Source: Stropharia rugosoannulata (Eukaryota; Basidiomycota; Agaricomycetes; Agaricales; Strophariaceae). Taken from it: a stretch of 64,000 nucleotides of DNA. The notes below the pieces were generated by a model. It did not search any database, was not told the origin of the DNA, and saw nothing but the letters and a program-made list of their open reading frames with translations. Positions 53,262 to 64,000 of the stretch are shown one piece after another; the first letter of the stretch is position 1, and the number at the start of each line of letters is the position of its first letter. Location: contig JANCIK010000013.1 in assembly GCA_028532985.1 (NCBI GenBank), positions 2,418,001 to 2,482,000 of the forward strand, read 5' to 3'. Made by a program: the position numbers and the translations under genes.

Positions 53262-54705
53262 TTATTTGGTCCCGTTCTGCCAGACGAGGCGCTGTAAATC
53301 TGAGTCGGTGTTGTACCTGATTAACGCGCTTTCACGCCAACGCTGCCAAGTTGCGAATAACTCGCTTGATGGAAAGATAAGGCGCATGAGAGATAAGAAG
53401 TGTGTCTGCATAACGTTAATATCTCCTGGATCTCCGCTGATACAATGCGCGAGGCGATGAAGAACACGTCCTTTGCGAACGCATTCGGAGAGCGCCACTT
53501 CCCCACGACCAGCAAGGATTCCAGCGAACTGCTCTTCTGCACGGGTAAGCTTGTCCTCGCCGCTGTAGTACTCGTTGAGATCAAGGAGATAAAGCGGCGC
53601 ACCAAAGGCCTCCCCGCGCGTCGTTGTTTGCGCCCACTCCCAGTCGATAATGCCGACAATGCGCAGCGCGTCGTCAACAAAGATATGATCGCCTTTGTCG
53701 TCCATGTGCTTGAGAAAGAACTGCCGCGGCTCGCTGACCTTGCCTACCACGTCGTCCAGAAGTGTCCGATGCACCAGATATGCGTCGACCGCGTGTCTAG
53801 TATAGCTCTCGCCGTTTAAAATGAGCTGAATCTGGTGTTTAATGACCGCCGCTCGGTAGTCGCGCGCGGACGTGAAGGGGCCAAGCAGCCTCAAGCTACC
53901 GCTAGCATCGGCGTCAACTGTGCTCTCCTCCAGGATAGGGCCTACCCACGACAGGTTGTCCGGGTTTGAGAGACAGCCGATCTCTGAGAACGGATGGTGG
54001 CTCAGCTCCACAAAAATGTCGGCGAATTGCACCAACAATTTATTCCATTCGACTTCTGTCAGCTGCCCAAGCGTGGAGAGCGGTGTGCCCTCAATTTTGT
54101 CCATAAGAATATAGCTGATACCCACAGGGTTTTCTGGGCCCTCTATGGCATAGTCGTGCACATTGGGGACTGGAATCTTGGTTCTAGAGGAAAGGAAACG
54201 GTAGGTTGCGACCTCGCTCAGAACAAGGCGGCTCTGATGACCTAGTGGTGTCGTCGCAATATTGTTTTGGCGAATACGGCAGAGCCAGGTCACGCCGTCA
54301 GCAAAGTGTATTGGAATATGATAGTTCAGACCGCCCATGACTGAAGATCGATTTGTGGAGTCATATGGTAACTCCGAAATATTGCAATCGACCTTCCTAA
54401 GGGCGAAGGCACGTTGCCGTAGCGCAGAGAAATTAACCCTCGACAGTAGCGCCGTGATTTCAGCCTTTTCAGAATCCGCGAACCTTTCGCGAATGCTGGC
54501 CACATCCCATCTCTAGTAATCCCGAGGTCACAAGAAGTCTACAGCGTTTCAAAATAGTAGACGCATACCTGCATATCAAGACAATGGTGAAAGTCTGGGT
54601 CGTTATGTTTTCGACATAGATTTTTGTTGCACAACCTGCAAGAGCCTTGTCGACGAACGGCTGGCTCTAGACATCCTTGAGTGGTACACTTGAACAGTGG
54701 CATAG
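53262..54705 (-). CDS. zinc-finger plus aminoglycoside phosphotransferase (APH)-fold protein
   Basis: Exon 1 (54569-54705, ATG at 54705) encodes a Cys/His finger: FKCTTQGC...GSCRLCNKNLCRKHNDPDFHHC, AN1-like. A GTATGC...ACTAG intron (54513-54568) joins exon 2 (53262-54512) in frame. Exon 2 has the kinase-like fold: FADGVTWLCRIR near the N-lobe Lys position, ISYILMDKIEGTPLS hinge, FFLKHMDDKGDHIFVDDALRIVGIIDWEWAQ (HxD-like catalytic loop with HMDDKGDHIF, and the IDWE magnesium motif). This pairing is common in basidiomycetes; substrates are unknown. The first ATG-like codon of exon 2 is a GTG, so the two-exon model is needed. Antibiotic resistance should not be inferred. Confidence 0.82.
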
Positions 54706-56528
54706 CGACAGGAGGTGGCAGGAATAGTATACACGTACTCTGGCCTCCACTGACACTTTCCCCGCATAACAGCCAGGTTATATAATGGTATTTCCTATAT
54801 GTTGATCCCGGCTGGTTCGGCTCTTTTCATTATACTAAAGCATTCAATGCGCGCAGTTGAACCTATCGCGACTCTTGAACAAGCCCCAGAAAGACCCTCG
54901 ATCTGGCGCTTATGGTGATTGGGATGGAATCCTTGATCTAAGCGGCGTTTAATTGCAGGGAAATTCCAGATCTAGTACGAGTGGCTTGTAAACATAGCGG
55001 AGTACCCTTGTAGACCCGTTGCACGTTTCAAATAATTAATCCCGGCATTATTAAAACGTGCAAGTGCCGGTGCGCATGGACTATGGATGGAGCATATCAC
55101 CAGGGATGAGATTACATCTCGATTCTAATGCCACTCACAGATAGTATGTCTCAGCATCGAAATCGCATTTAGGGGTCGCAATGAAACCGTCCGATGAGGT
55201 AACCACGTAAGAGTTCATCGAGCCCCCCATCGGACCTAATATAATAGTACTCAAGTGTACACACACATTGGGCGACATGCTTGACCATTCAACGAGGACG
55301 CGCACACAGACTCGGTACGTCGGTCAAATGTTGTAATAGATCAAAATAGAATGGTTTCTTCAGGGATTCTGCGAAACTTCGGGATATGCCAATTATAATG
55401 CCAATGCCGACATCTCGGCAAGGCGTTGCTGGTTTGCAAAGCCGAGCTCACCACTTTGCTGGTCAATTACTGGTAGGTCGAGCCCAATAATATACTTATA
55501 AACACGGATGATTTACTGACTTGCTACTGATATCACTATTAGTAATCGATCATAGCCATGCATGCCCTCTGCGACAGTTTGTCTGTACCTTGCCTGTACC
55601 TCAGAGAGTAATCAGTCCAGGGTGACGCGTTTACCCATCATTGCCTACCCTTGGAAGTCGACCATGACTTAGAAATACTAAAATTTATATTTAAAGAACT
55701 TCAAATTATATCGGGTTGTCATTTGCTGCATTACCTTTGAGTTTCCTGCCAGTGGATATGTGACAGATTAAATGACGAAGTGTATATCCTACTGAGAAAA
55801 TCAGTACTTATATTCGGGCCAACGACGCTCATGACATGCTTCAAGCCCAAGTCAAGCTCACTTTTCAGCGCCACTGACAGTAGTAAGCTCGAACCATGAC
55901 TAGATGTGCTTAAACACATGTCACACAACAGTAATAAGTTATAAAGTATTTTAACCATCCTTATTATTATCTGGGAAGTCGAACATACGATTGGAGTTGA
56001 CAGCCTGAAGGCTTGCTGAAAGCCTCTGAAAGTTTGTAATGTTCAGAAGCGGAGATGTAGCGGAGATGAAACTTTAGCACCGCCAAGTTCCAACCTCTTA
56101 CGTACGTTGAGTTTTGACTCTGACATCACACTTGCTTCTAGCCTCATATTTTCTGCAGACCAACTGCAAAACTATCCTTTTGACTCGACCAGTTCCTTTC
56201 TCTCCGTTGAGCGCTTATGAAACATCTCACTTTGCAAGTAAAAACTTGAAGACAAACGGTTTGCCAAGGCCTTACTAGTGAAGTTGAGCCTGTACTAATT
56301 CATTTCTCAAGCGCCCAGATTTCGACCCTATGTCACTGCCATGTCGACCTTATAGCGGTGGACATGTAATGATCTGGGAGGCGGTGTTTAGGCACCCGGC
56401 TTCTAGTACGACATATATAGGAGCTTGCTCACCAGCTAAGGTCCCTTTCCCGTCACCCTTTTCTATAGCGCCAGAGGGCGTGTACTCAGCCTCGCTGTTC
56501 TGGAGCTTCGAGCTATCTCAGTCAGAAT
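54706..56528. other. 1.8-kb intergenic region
   Basis: No gene recognised. Separates divergently transcribed genes (APH, -; protease, +) and should hold both promoters. One TGCGCGCA octamer occurs at about 54848. Confidence 0.4.
56409..56418 (+). promoter_or_regulatory. TATA-like box of protease gene
   Basis: ACATATATAG about 110 bp before the ATG at 56529. Confidence 0.4.
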
Positions 56529-58519
56529 ATGGCTTTTACAGTCATGAAAGGCCAGCTCTCTAGAGTCGTATTCTATTTGCTCGTAGGGTTGGAGATGGTC
56601 TCTGCACTCGAGATACATTTTAAAAGGGCACCTCGAGGTGCCAGAATGACTTCTCCTCGCTCTGGCACGCGCTACGCACTGGGAAGCACTAGTAGCAATG
56701 GGACTGTGGATAGTATTAAAGACGCGCGCGTAAGTTTGGTTCTCAGTTGAAAATGCACGCATTGGCTAATCACACTCGGAAACGAAATAGTACGTCACAA
56801 ACATCACGATTAATGGGGTCGGTTCGTCTTTTCGCCTTCTCGAAAACACACACCAGCGTAATATCTGACTCTAATCAAGAGGTGCAAGTAGCACTCGATA
56901 CAGGAAGCACAGATTTATGGTATGCTTAGAACTTCAAAAGACGAGCAATACTTTTAATCTCCTTAATAGGGTCAATCCTTTGGGAGGCATTGGTTCCTTT
57001 AACGACACGAAGATACCTCTACAGCTAAATTACGGCGACGGGACATATGGGGTGAAGGGTACGATTGGGGTTTCTCCTTTCACATTCGGCTCCTACCATG
57101 TCGACCGCCAGGCCTTTCTGCATGTCGACAGCTCCACCGTACTGGGACTGGCAGAGAACGGCATTTACGGGCTTATGGGACTGAGCTTTGATTTCACCTC
57201 TGGGTCCCCCATCAACCTTGCCATTAAGCGAATTTATAGCGCCGACGCGCACTGGGGTCGCTCAGTCTTGCGCAACATTTTTGCCCAGAACGAAACCCAG
57301 CCAAACTTTATTGGCATCAACCTTGCACGAACAGGGGACCTAGAGGATACCGTGGGCGGCTCGTTTACTATTGGCGAGTACGATCCCCAGTTCGCAGACG
57401 TAGCGCAAGCGAAGAAGCTAGAGCAGAATCCGAAGGGCGGTGACAGATGGACGACACTGCTGGACGGTATTTCCGTGGATGGCAAGAGTGTCAAATTGGT
57501 GTCTACAATTCCAGGCGTGCCCACTGGCAAGTCACGGGCGCTACTGGATACTGGCGATCCCACTTCAGTGTTTCCGATAGATATTGTCGATGGAATCTAT
57601 TCAAAAATCCCTGGGTCCGCTCTGTACGATGATCCGCTCACAAAAGTACGAGTGTGGATTATCCCGTGTAACAGTACTGCCCTTGTAGAATTTATCTTCG
57701 CGTAAGCTTGCCTGTCTTCTGCATCATGTCGTTGTTTTTCTGATTGTAAATTTAGGGGACAAAAATATGCAATACATCCACTCGATCTCAGTATTATCAG
57801 CGAAGCAATAAAAATTCGAGGCAAAGAATATACTGCCTGTGTGTCATCATTTGTTGGTGTCGATAATTGGGCTCCCGGGGCGTTTGATATCTCATTAGGC
57901 GCTACATTCCTTCGGAACGTTTACTCTGTGTAGGCTTGTCCTTATGTTTATTGCATAATCTGCGACAACTGACATCTGAGTTTACAGATTTGATTTTGGT
58001 GACAACCATCGATCAAACGGAACTACAGGAGAACCTTACATGCAGCTTCTGAGTAAAACTCACTCAGTAAAAGCAAATGCTCAAGTTGTTAGCACCCGTG
58101 GGGATACAATGGCCACTCTTCCTCCAGAATTGGAGCCATCTGCTCTTGTTGCTGCCCTGCTAAGTCGCCAGGATCCCGCATTGACAGAATCGTCCGACGA
58201 CAATAGCAAGCTGGATCAGAGTAAAAGCCCGGAACTCGGACGTTTGTCTGAAACTTCGTCCTTCAGCCGCTATACATCCATTATAATTGCCTTGCTCGTA
58301 TTTAATCTCCTCCTCACAATGACGCTGGTTGGCTTCTCAGTCATGATGTGGATCCGAAGAGGCTATTCGACCCGCAGGAAACCAAGGGAAATCGATCCCC
58401 AGTATACCCCGCCTATGACTTCTGCCGGGGGATACCATCACTTTCATGAACGGCATTCAAGTGTGTATTCCCGCCCGTACAATCAGGTACTATTCCAGGC
58501 AGATGCTTCAGCTGGTTAA
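56529..58519 (+). CDS. pepsin-like aspartyl protease with C-terminal membrane anchor
   Basis: ATG at 56529 with a hydrophobic signal-like start (VVFYLLVGLEMVSALEI). Two active-site motifs are visible: VALDTGSTDLW (about 56893-56920) and ALLDTGDPTSVFP (about 57540-57580). Between them are LNYGDGTYGVKGTIG (flap), NGIYGLMGLSF and FTIGEYDP. Later exons encode ISLGATFLRNVYSVFDFG, the usual family A1 C-terminal signature, then a Ser-rich stalk and one TM helix (SIIIALLVFNLLLTMTLVGFSVMMW) with a basic tail, so the enzyme is probably anchored at the cell surface or in the vacuole. Introns near 56922-56970, 57703-57755 and 57931-57987. The first intron's acceptor (56750-56830) is unresolved. Sequence right after the first DTG motif is shorter than usual. 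Confidence 0.82.
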
Positions 58520-58898
58520 TATCGTTGAGAATCGGGAGGACGACCTTTTATTTTGCTTTTGGATTACCTGGACTAGGAAGCTTGGATACATTTGCGTGGT
58601 GTTTCTTCAGTTTAAGTTCAACTAGATATTGCCCAGTCTTATACCCCTAATATTTAATAGCACTCCTCGTAACGAGACAACACTGTAAACATTGATAAAT
58701 ACTTCCACTCGTTTTACCATTTATTTCGGTTACATGATATATCGCAGTACTTACTACATAATTTATGTGTACTTATAGCCAACTTATAATTTGCTTATGA
58801 TACCATAAGAAACGAATCTAATCTTATCGAAAGTATTTGCTGTGGTTTGTTACACGGCGTGCTGCTCATTCCAGCACTTGCTCTCGACGTTCATCTTG
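58520..58898. other. intergenic, protease 3' flank
   Basis: AT-rich with no gene; should hold the protease 3' UTR and the promoter of the next gene. Confidence 0.4.
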
Positions 58899-60016
58899 AT
58901 GCCTCCACGTATCGCCAAAAGCCCATTTGAACCACCAAATGATACGGCAACATACAGGGATATACTCCTATTCGAAGAAAGGCTCAAAACTAATGCAGCA
59001 AATCTGCAGAGACGCAAGTCGCGGTACCAACGTGCGTGTATTGTGGCACCAATGTGGCACCATTCCTAATGATATCTGATCGCTTTTGTTGCGCTTTCGT
59101 GCAGTATTTCTACTACAACTGTTGGTTGTCATAGCATTTCTTCTGTACGAAGTGATACTGCCACCACAAACATCAGTACTGTCAATACCATACCGAATGC
59201 TACTCGAACGATTGCTGCCGGACGTATATGACGCCAACCCCAATGTCACCCTCCATCCGTATATCGGCAGCGGCCTGCTATTTGTGAGTGTCACTACGCT
59301 TGTACTAGTTTTCGCCAGTGGAATGTATGCGGAGAAGATCGCGTACGCGAACAAGTAAGCATATCGCCTATGACCCCATCTTGAGAAGCTGAATCTACCA
59401 TAGGTATGTGCCACATGCTAACAAGGCACTGCGCTCCCTGAATATGTATCTGAACGTCCGCAAGCCCCCACTGCGCTCCAAGCTGAAGTGGAACCCATTG
59501 GCCTTCTTTTTTCCCCGGCCGGAGGAAGCTCCGACCTCGCCGTCTCCAACCCCTACCACGCAGCGTCCTCGGGCGAGATCCGCGTCGACAACGCGGCCCA
59601 TACACACCATCCCGCCCGCAGCGAACCCACGTGGCGAGCTCATCTTCTCCTCACGGGTTCCGAAGGACCTGCGTGAAGGCTACGAGCGATACCGTGCTGC
59701 CTTCGAGCGACGCCGCGAGGAGAAAGAGTATGCGGAGCTGAGGAAACGATGGTATGGCCGCCTCCTCTTTTGGAGAAGGCCTCCTCCGCCTGCACCTGCA
59801 GCACCGCCAACACCCCTGCGTACGCGGACTTCTTCGAATGCGTCGACGCGCGGGCGTGTGTCGAGGAGCGGGACTCCACCAATTGGAGGTGATGGCATCG
59901 TGATGAAGCAGCGGGACAGGAGCAGGTCGCCCACTTCGTCCATGCTGAGGTGGCGAGGGAACGAGGATATGCGGACTGTCGTTCTTGAAAAAACTGTGGC
60001 CAATATGGACAAATAA
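58899..60016 (+). CDS. Spo7-like regulatory subunit of the Nem1-Spo7 phosphatase
   Basis: ATG at 58899 (MPPRIAKSPFEPPNDTATYRDILLFEERLKTNAANLQRRKSRYQ). Introns at about 59029-59103 (C|GTGCGT...GTGCAG) and 59355-59402 (AA|GTAAGC...CATAG) keep the frame. YRDILLFEERLKxNxxxLxxRKxRY followed by two TM helices (FLLQLLVVIAFLLYEVIL and GSGLLFVSVTTLVLVFASGMY) and FSSRVPKDLREGYERYRAAFERRREEKE is the Spo7 layout. The family partners the Nem1 phosphatase at the nuclear envelope/ER to dephosphorylate lipin. The C-terminal 100 residues are a Pro/Ser/Arg-rich tail longer than in yeast. Confidence 0.82.
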
Positions 60017-61008
60017 CTTCCCCAATGATGACCTGCAAATTGGGCGTGTATACAAAATTCAAATGCGCTGTGTTCACTCACTTGGAGCGTTGCAATTATT
60101 TTTCGTCGCCGCTTTTTTGGCCTGAATGCGTCCAGGCCCTCTCCATTGATCTCTGACAGTGCCACTGAGAAAAGCAGAGTAGCAAAGCACCTACCTCGTC
60201 AACGATCAACTTCACATTTAATGAGTAATTAGTTGCTGTGACTCTCATTTCAGTATTTCATAAAGCATGTCTAACGGAAACCTTTTCTTAGTCTCTAATT
60301 ATACCAAAGTATTTGGTATAATTAGAAACGTGAATGTTCCGCTCTGTCATAAAACCGTTTGGGATAAGAGGGCTTCATGGCAAGCATTACTTAACCGACG
60401 GAGTGTAATTCCATGCAGAAAATCCTAGTATACTTACGTTTTTATTTAGTATGACCGTTATTGATGCGCAAGCCCAAACTAGAGCCGCTATTGTAATTCC
60501 AGATGAACGTTCGAAAGGCCACCGTTTCTTTGGCAAAAGAAAGGTGGTAAAACAAAGCTCAAGTTGAATGATCCCGGTGATCAATAGGCTTCATTTTTAA
60601 AAATTAATTTTGGTTATATATACATAAAACAAACAACCAAGACTTGGAAGTTCAACGAAGGCTTGAAGAATTAGAACCGTAGAAGCTTACAAGGAGCTAA
60701 TAAAACTTGAACAAAACAAATTCTCGGGGCCTAAAACTTGTTAGGATCCGAAACGCCCGTGCGGAGTTTGCCGCGAGCGGTAACATGATGGGAGACCTCT
60801 GCAATGTTGAACCTTGACAACGACCATTATCACGATTTTCACGACCCGGATACTATAGTCCGTCTCTCTCACCATCACCTTCACTTTATGCAGGCTCTGG
60901 AGTCGTAGATCTTCAATTTAAGGCAAAGTCACCGACAACTTTAACAAAACAACGAAAACAACCACTACACTCTCTTGAATCACATTCTTTAAACCCGTTC
61001 AGTTCGAA
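60017..61008. other. intergenic with a perfect hairpin
   Basis: No gene. Contains a 15-bp perfect inverted repeat (TCTAATTATACCAAA, loop GTA) at 60294-60326. AT-rich; presumably 3' flank of the Spo7-like gene and promoter of the next. Confidence 0.45.
60294..60326. repeat. 15-bp inverted repeat with 3-nt loop
   Basis: 60294-60308 is the exact reverse complement of 60312-60326. Could be a folded 3' end signal or the fused ends of a tiny decayed element. Confidence 0.8.
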
Positions 61009-62162
61009 ATGTATCTGTCATTGGTCCTCACTCTTGTTTTTATGGGCATTGCTCAGGCAGAACTCTTTGTAAGAGTGGAATCTTTGGTGTTCATGTATGT
61101 TTTGTTCATCGATATTGTGTTCATGGGATATAGGTTGTTCAACCACTTCAAGGCTCAACATGTCGTGCTAACGAACCGTGTCTAATCACCTGGGTCGACA
61201 ACGGAGTGCGGCCTTTACTTTCCGCAGTCGGTGTGTCTACTGTTGGGCTTTACACGGGGAAGCAGGTGAGTTTGGAAACGTCATTTTTTGTCCATGAATG
61301 GCGAATGTTAACGTTAAACATTCATTGTCCTTTTAGCAATTGGTACAAACTATTCCTCCCGTGGATGTATCTACCCAGCATTCGGTTACCTTCACACCTG
61401 ACCCTTTAGCGGGAGCCAATTCAGATAATTAGTGCGCCAGCACCATCTTCACCACCCGTTGCGCTGATCTCAGACGTGTCTCTAGCTACATCGCCATTAC
61501 CTCAACCACGCTGAAGGGGAACAACAGTGTTCCCTACTCCGGGTGGTCATCTTTCTTCACGCGAGTCGTCATCTCGTTGTCCATTGTTAGCGCTAAATTA
61601 ACATATGTTTATGTTTAGATTGACCGGCATGACGGGCTCATTTGACACGCTACTTGCATCAGCGACGTCAGCGATACCCATCCCGTCTACTCTGTTGACC
61701 TCGGACGGAGTGGGCACCTCTACCGGGACAATTGGCACTGTTTCGACCGCACCGACGACGCAGTCTGCTGAGAGCTCTACCTCAGCATCGTCGCAGTCCA
61801 CTTTGAGTTCTTCAACGCAGTCGCGGTTCATCACGTCCACTAGGTCCTCTTCGTCCTCATCGGCATCGTCAACACCGTCGCCAAGCAGCTCGTCTTCGTC
61901 TGCATCACAGGCTTCATCGACGTCCTCATCGACAGCTGCCTCCGTGTCACAAACGTCGATACCTATCGCATCGCCGCTGCTGCCAACAACCACACCCGCA
62001 TCTGTCTCGTCGCCTGTCGCGCCCGTACCCACGTCCGCGTCATCAGCGCCCGGCTCTGTAGGAACGGCGGCTGCAGCCGTCACAAGTGGGGCGAACAAGA
62101 ACGGCTCTTCTGCCATGGCTTTGACTCTCATTGCTTCCGTTATTTATTATGCACTCATATAG
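61009..62162 (+). CDS. Kre9/KNH1-like secreted Ser/Thr-rich protein, probable GPI anchor
   Basis: Five exons (61009-61068, 61134-61265, 61337-61431, 61486-61560, 61619-62162) give 301 residues in one frame. A signal peptide (MYLSLVLTLVFMGIAQA) precedes a Kre9/KNH-like beta domain: STCRANEPCLITWVDNG, VGLYTGKQQLVQTIPPVDV, FTPDPLAGANSDNYYIAITSTTL, FFTLTGMTGSF. Then follows a very Ser/Thr-rich region and a C-terminal hydrophobic tail (SSAMALTLIASVIYYALI) after small residues, typical for GPI attachment. Role inferred in the cell wall. Reading straight through exon 3 hits a stop (TAG at 61430), but a GTGCGC...TCTAG intron removes it. The last intron uses GC-AG ends (61561-61618). Confidence 0.85.
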
Positions 62163-63093
62163 ATTTGTTTCTCCTCGGACAACCCTTGATTTACTCCGTG
62201 TATAGCTTTGTCTTTTTGGAATGAACTCGACTGGTCGTCTAGGCTCATTCTATTCGTTCACCATTCCCTGCGACACCTCTCTGTACGCACTTGTATTTTT
62301 CTTATTTTTATTCCCCTTTTCTTATATTGCGCCTGCGACACACACATATCCTCATCGTATTCTGTCGTATGCTTTACCTATAGCTATGCCCAACTCGTAC
62401 ATGTTATGAGCTCATATTCCTTGGAAGTCAAGTCTGCGAAGGCATAGGGATGCGCGAATTGCCAGAAAGCCTATTCTTAACAAGGCCATCTTGTCATGAA
62501 TTGAATGTGAAATTCTTTCAAGGGTGTTGACGGATACGGCATCGGCTAACGGCAGGGCGTTATTTAAAACTCAACGTACATTAGCTATTATTGCAGTCCA
62601 GGCATATGACGCTGGAGCGAACGAGAAGTATCCTAGAAGACTTCCTTGTACGTGATAGAAATCTTGACAATAACCACTTGACACTTGGAAATGGTTGAAG
62701 GTAGGCCCTACTCTGCACTACTTCATCTTGTTTGACACCGCCAATGTAATTGCCACTTTTCCACTAGAAGCCCGCTCTTCCAATGATTTTCAAGATGAAG
62801 TCAAGGTAATGCGGTGAACACAAAGGTCGGGAAGCGCATTCCAGCATACATCATACTCGTCATGCCTCAAGCCTCAGCTGAAGGCCCGAATAACCATCTG
62901 ATCACTGGCGTCATGTCTTCTCCCACTTCTTGAATACGGCAGCGATGAGCAGGGAAGAGAAGCACCGCGCTCCTTGTGCAGCCATTCCAAACACCGGCCA
63001 GCGTTGGTCGCCAGACTTGTCCAGCTGATCGATGGTAGCAACCCCAATTTGCATATAAAAAGGTGTTGGGTACCGCATTTGAGGTCGTCCAGC
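62163..63093. other. intergenic
   Basis: No gene seen. The minus-strand open frame at 62874-63389 is a shadow of the GH31 gene. Confidence 0.45.
63053..63064 (+). promoter_or_regulatory. TATA box of GH31 gene
   Basis: CATATAAAAAGG about 30 bp before the ATG at 63094, implying a very short 5' leader. Confidence 0.5.
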
Positions 63094-64000
63094 ATGGCGA
63101 ATACTCGAATGAAACGACTGGTTTTAGCTCTGGGCGCCCTTCTTGCCTCTGCGTATTCCTTGCCTGATGGAGGCTCGTTGCCTAGCTCGTTGAATGAGCG
63201 GTCAGCCAGCTTCACGCCCAGTCGTGATGTGTCAAACTGTCCAGGTAAGCTGGCCGTGCTATTCACTCCGGCGAAATACTCATTACAAGCTACTATGTAG
63301 GATACAAGCTTACTTCTGTTAAGCAGACCAACACCGGGCTGACTGCCTCGCTGAATCTTGCTGGCGCATCCTGTAATGCATTCGGACAAGACATTTCCGA
63401 CTTAACTGTCGAAGTGACTTATGAAACTGGATCTCGGTGAGTGTTCCAAGGTCCAAGTTGTCGGTGGTTTGGGCTCGGGCGTACATTAAATCTCACCTAT
63501 TTTCGTTCCCTACTAGCCTGCATGTCAACATCTTTGACACGGCGAACAAGCAGTTTACAATCCCACAGTCTGTCATCGAGCGCCCTCCTCCGCCAACAGA
63601 ATCTTTCAAAGAGAAATCGGACCTTGTTTTCAACTATGATTCATCGCCCTTTGCTTTTTGGATTACTCGTCGCTCTGACCCGAATGCGGCACCGTTGTTC
63701 GACACTAGGATCGCGTCGCTTCCCAAGACACCCATTCCGCCAGTCGTCTCGGGGGATAACTCTACTGCATTGGATGGCTTTCCGTTGGTGTTCGAAGATC
63801 AGTACCTTCAAGTCAGTCCTGTATGGCCTGTTAAATTCTAGCACTGACGTCAATTTTGACAGATCGCGTCTGTTTTACCTTCAGACACTAATATTTATGG
63901 TTTGGGAGAGTCTGTTGCAAGCTCGGGGTTCCGAAGAGATCTTGGGGCTACTATAAAGACAAACTGGGCTCGTGATGCCCCAGACCCCGTGGACCAAAAT
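63094..64000 (+). CDS. GH31 alpha-glucosidase, N-terminal part (cut by window end)
   Basis: ATG at 63094 with a signal peptide (MKRLVLALGALLASAYSLP). Exons 63094-63244, 63301-63436, 63517-63811 and 63863 onward join in frame. The product runs NCPGYKLTSVKQTNTGLTASLNLAG, then YETGSRLHVNIFDTANKQFTIPQSVIERPP, PFAFWITRRSD and NIYGLGESVASSGFRRDL. This is the N-terminal beta-sandwich and the YGLGE motif of family 31 alpha-glucosidases, which release glucose from malto-oligosaccharides outside the cell. The catalytic barrel lies beyond the window. Confidence 0.9.

Noticed and set aside
61337..61431. Kre9/KNH-like gene as a pseudogene because of an in-frame TAG
   Set aside because: A GTGCGC...TCTAG intron (61432-61485) removes the stop and restores the family motif NYYIAITS.
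1..64000. CRISPR arrays, tRNA or rRNA genes
   Set aside because: No spaced direct-repeat array or cloverleaf-like segment with box A/B was noticed; repeats present are tandem coding repeats or transposon motifs.

Overview
The window is nuclear DNA of a filamentous basidiomycete, most likely an Agaricomycete. Genes are cut by many short (about 45-70 nt) GT-AG introns. The host genes (Kre9/KNH-like GPI protein, Spo7-like protein, GH31 glucosidase, zinc-finger/APH protein, membrane-anchored pepsin-like protease, aldo-keto reductase, 7-TM protein) are of kinds common in mushrooms and relatives, and the mobile DNA contains KDZ transposons with CxC2-type transposases. No tRNA, rRNA or CRISPR was seen. 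All coordinates, splice sites and motif counts were read by eye.

Layout. Host DNA lies at 1-2438 and 49596-64000. Between them sits a three-level nest of mobile elements, each level closed by its own target-site duplication (TSD). Level 1 is an older KDZ-type DNA transposon (here 'KDZ-O', 2439-49588, TSD ACTTTAA). It carries an HMG-like gene, an RNase H1-N/viroplasmin-like gene, a small gene, a small basic protein and a KDZ transposase. Level 2 is a large Ty3/Gypsy LTR retrotransposon (10436-43376, TSD CCGT, 1215-bp LTRs about 99.5% identical) that landed inside an exon of the KDZ-O small gene. It has gag, protease and pol on the minus strand and four extra convergent plus-strand genes. Level 3 is a second, young KDZ transposon ('KDZ-T', 11030-28191, 280-bp inverted repeats, TSD CTGGGAC) that split the left LTR of the Gypsy element. 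It carries a TET/JBP-type 2OG-Fe(II) dioxygenase gene, a KDZ transposase, an HMG-like gene, a Zn-cluster protein gene, and three genes of unknown function. Removing the inner elements leaves about 14.2 kb for KDZ-O, 15.8 kb for Gypsy and 17.2 kb for KDZ-T.

The most interesting signal is that each of the three elements is littered, in exons, introns and termini, with its own private short motif. KDZ-T has TCGG-N(1-3)-CCGA inverted repeats (about 20 sites). KDZ-O has TGATGCAA/TTGCATCA (about 25 sites). Gypsy has TGCGCGCA (about 12 internal sites plus 3-4 per LTR). KDZ-T also encodes a protein with a Gal4-like CX2CX6C cluster pair, a fold class that reads CGG half-sites, together with a methylpyrimidine oxidase. 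I infer that the motifs may be an element-specific address code read by an element-encoded DNA-binding protein, possibly guiding local TET/JBP activity (self-demethylation or anti-silencing) and/or the transposase. KDZ-TET/JBP linkage is already known in basidiomycetes; the private motif code and its pairing with a Zn-cluster reader are the parts I do not know to be described.

Right of the nest the host order is: aldo-keto reductase (-), a 2.5-kb gene-poor stretch, zinc-finger/APH protein (-), pepsin-like protease (+), Spo7-like (+), Kre9/KNH-like (+), and GH31 alpha-glucosidase (+, cut by the window end).
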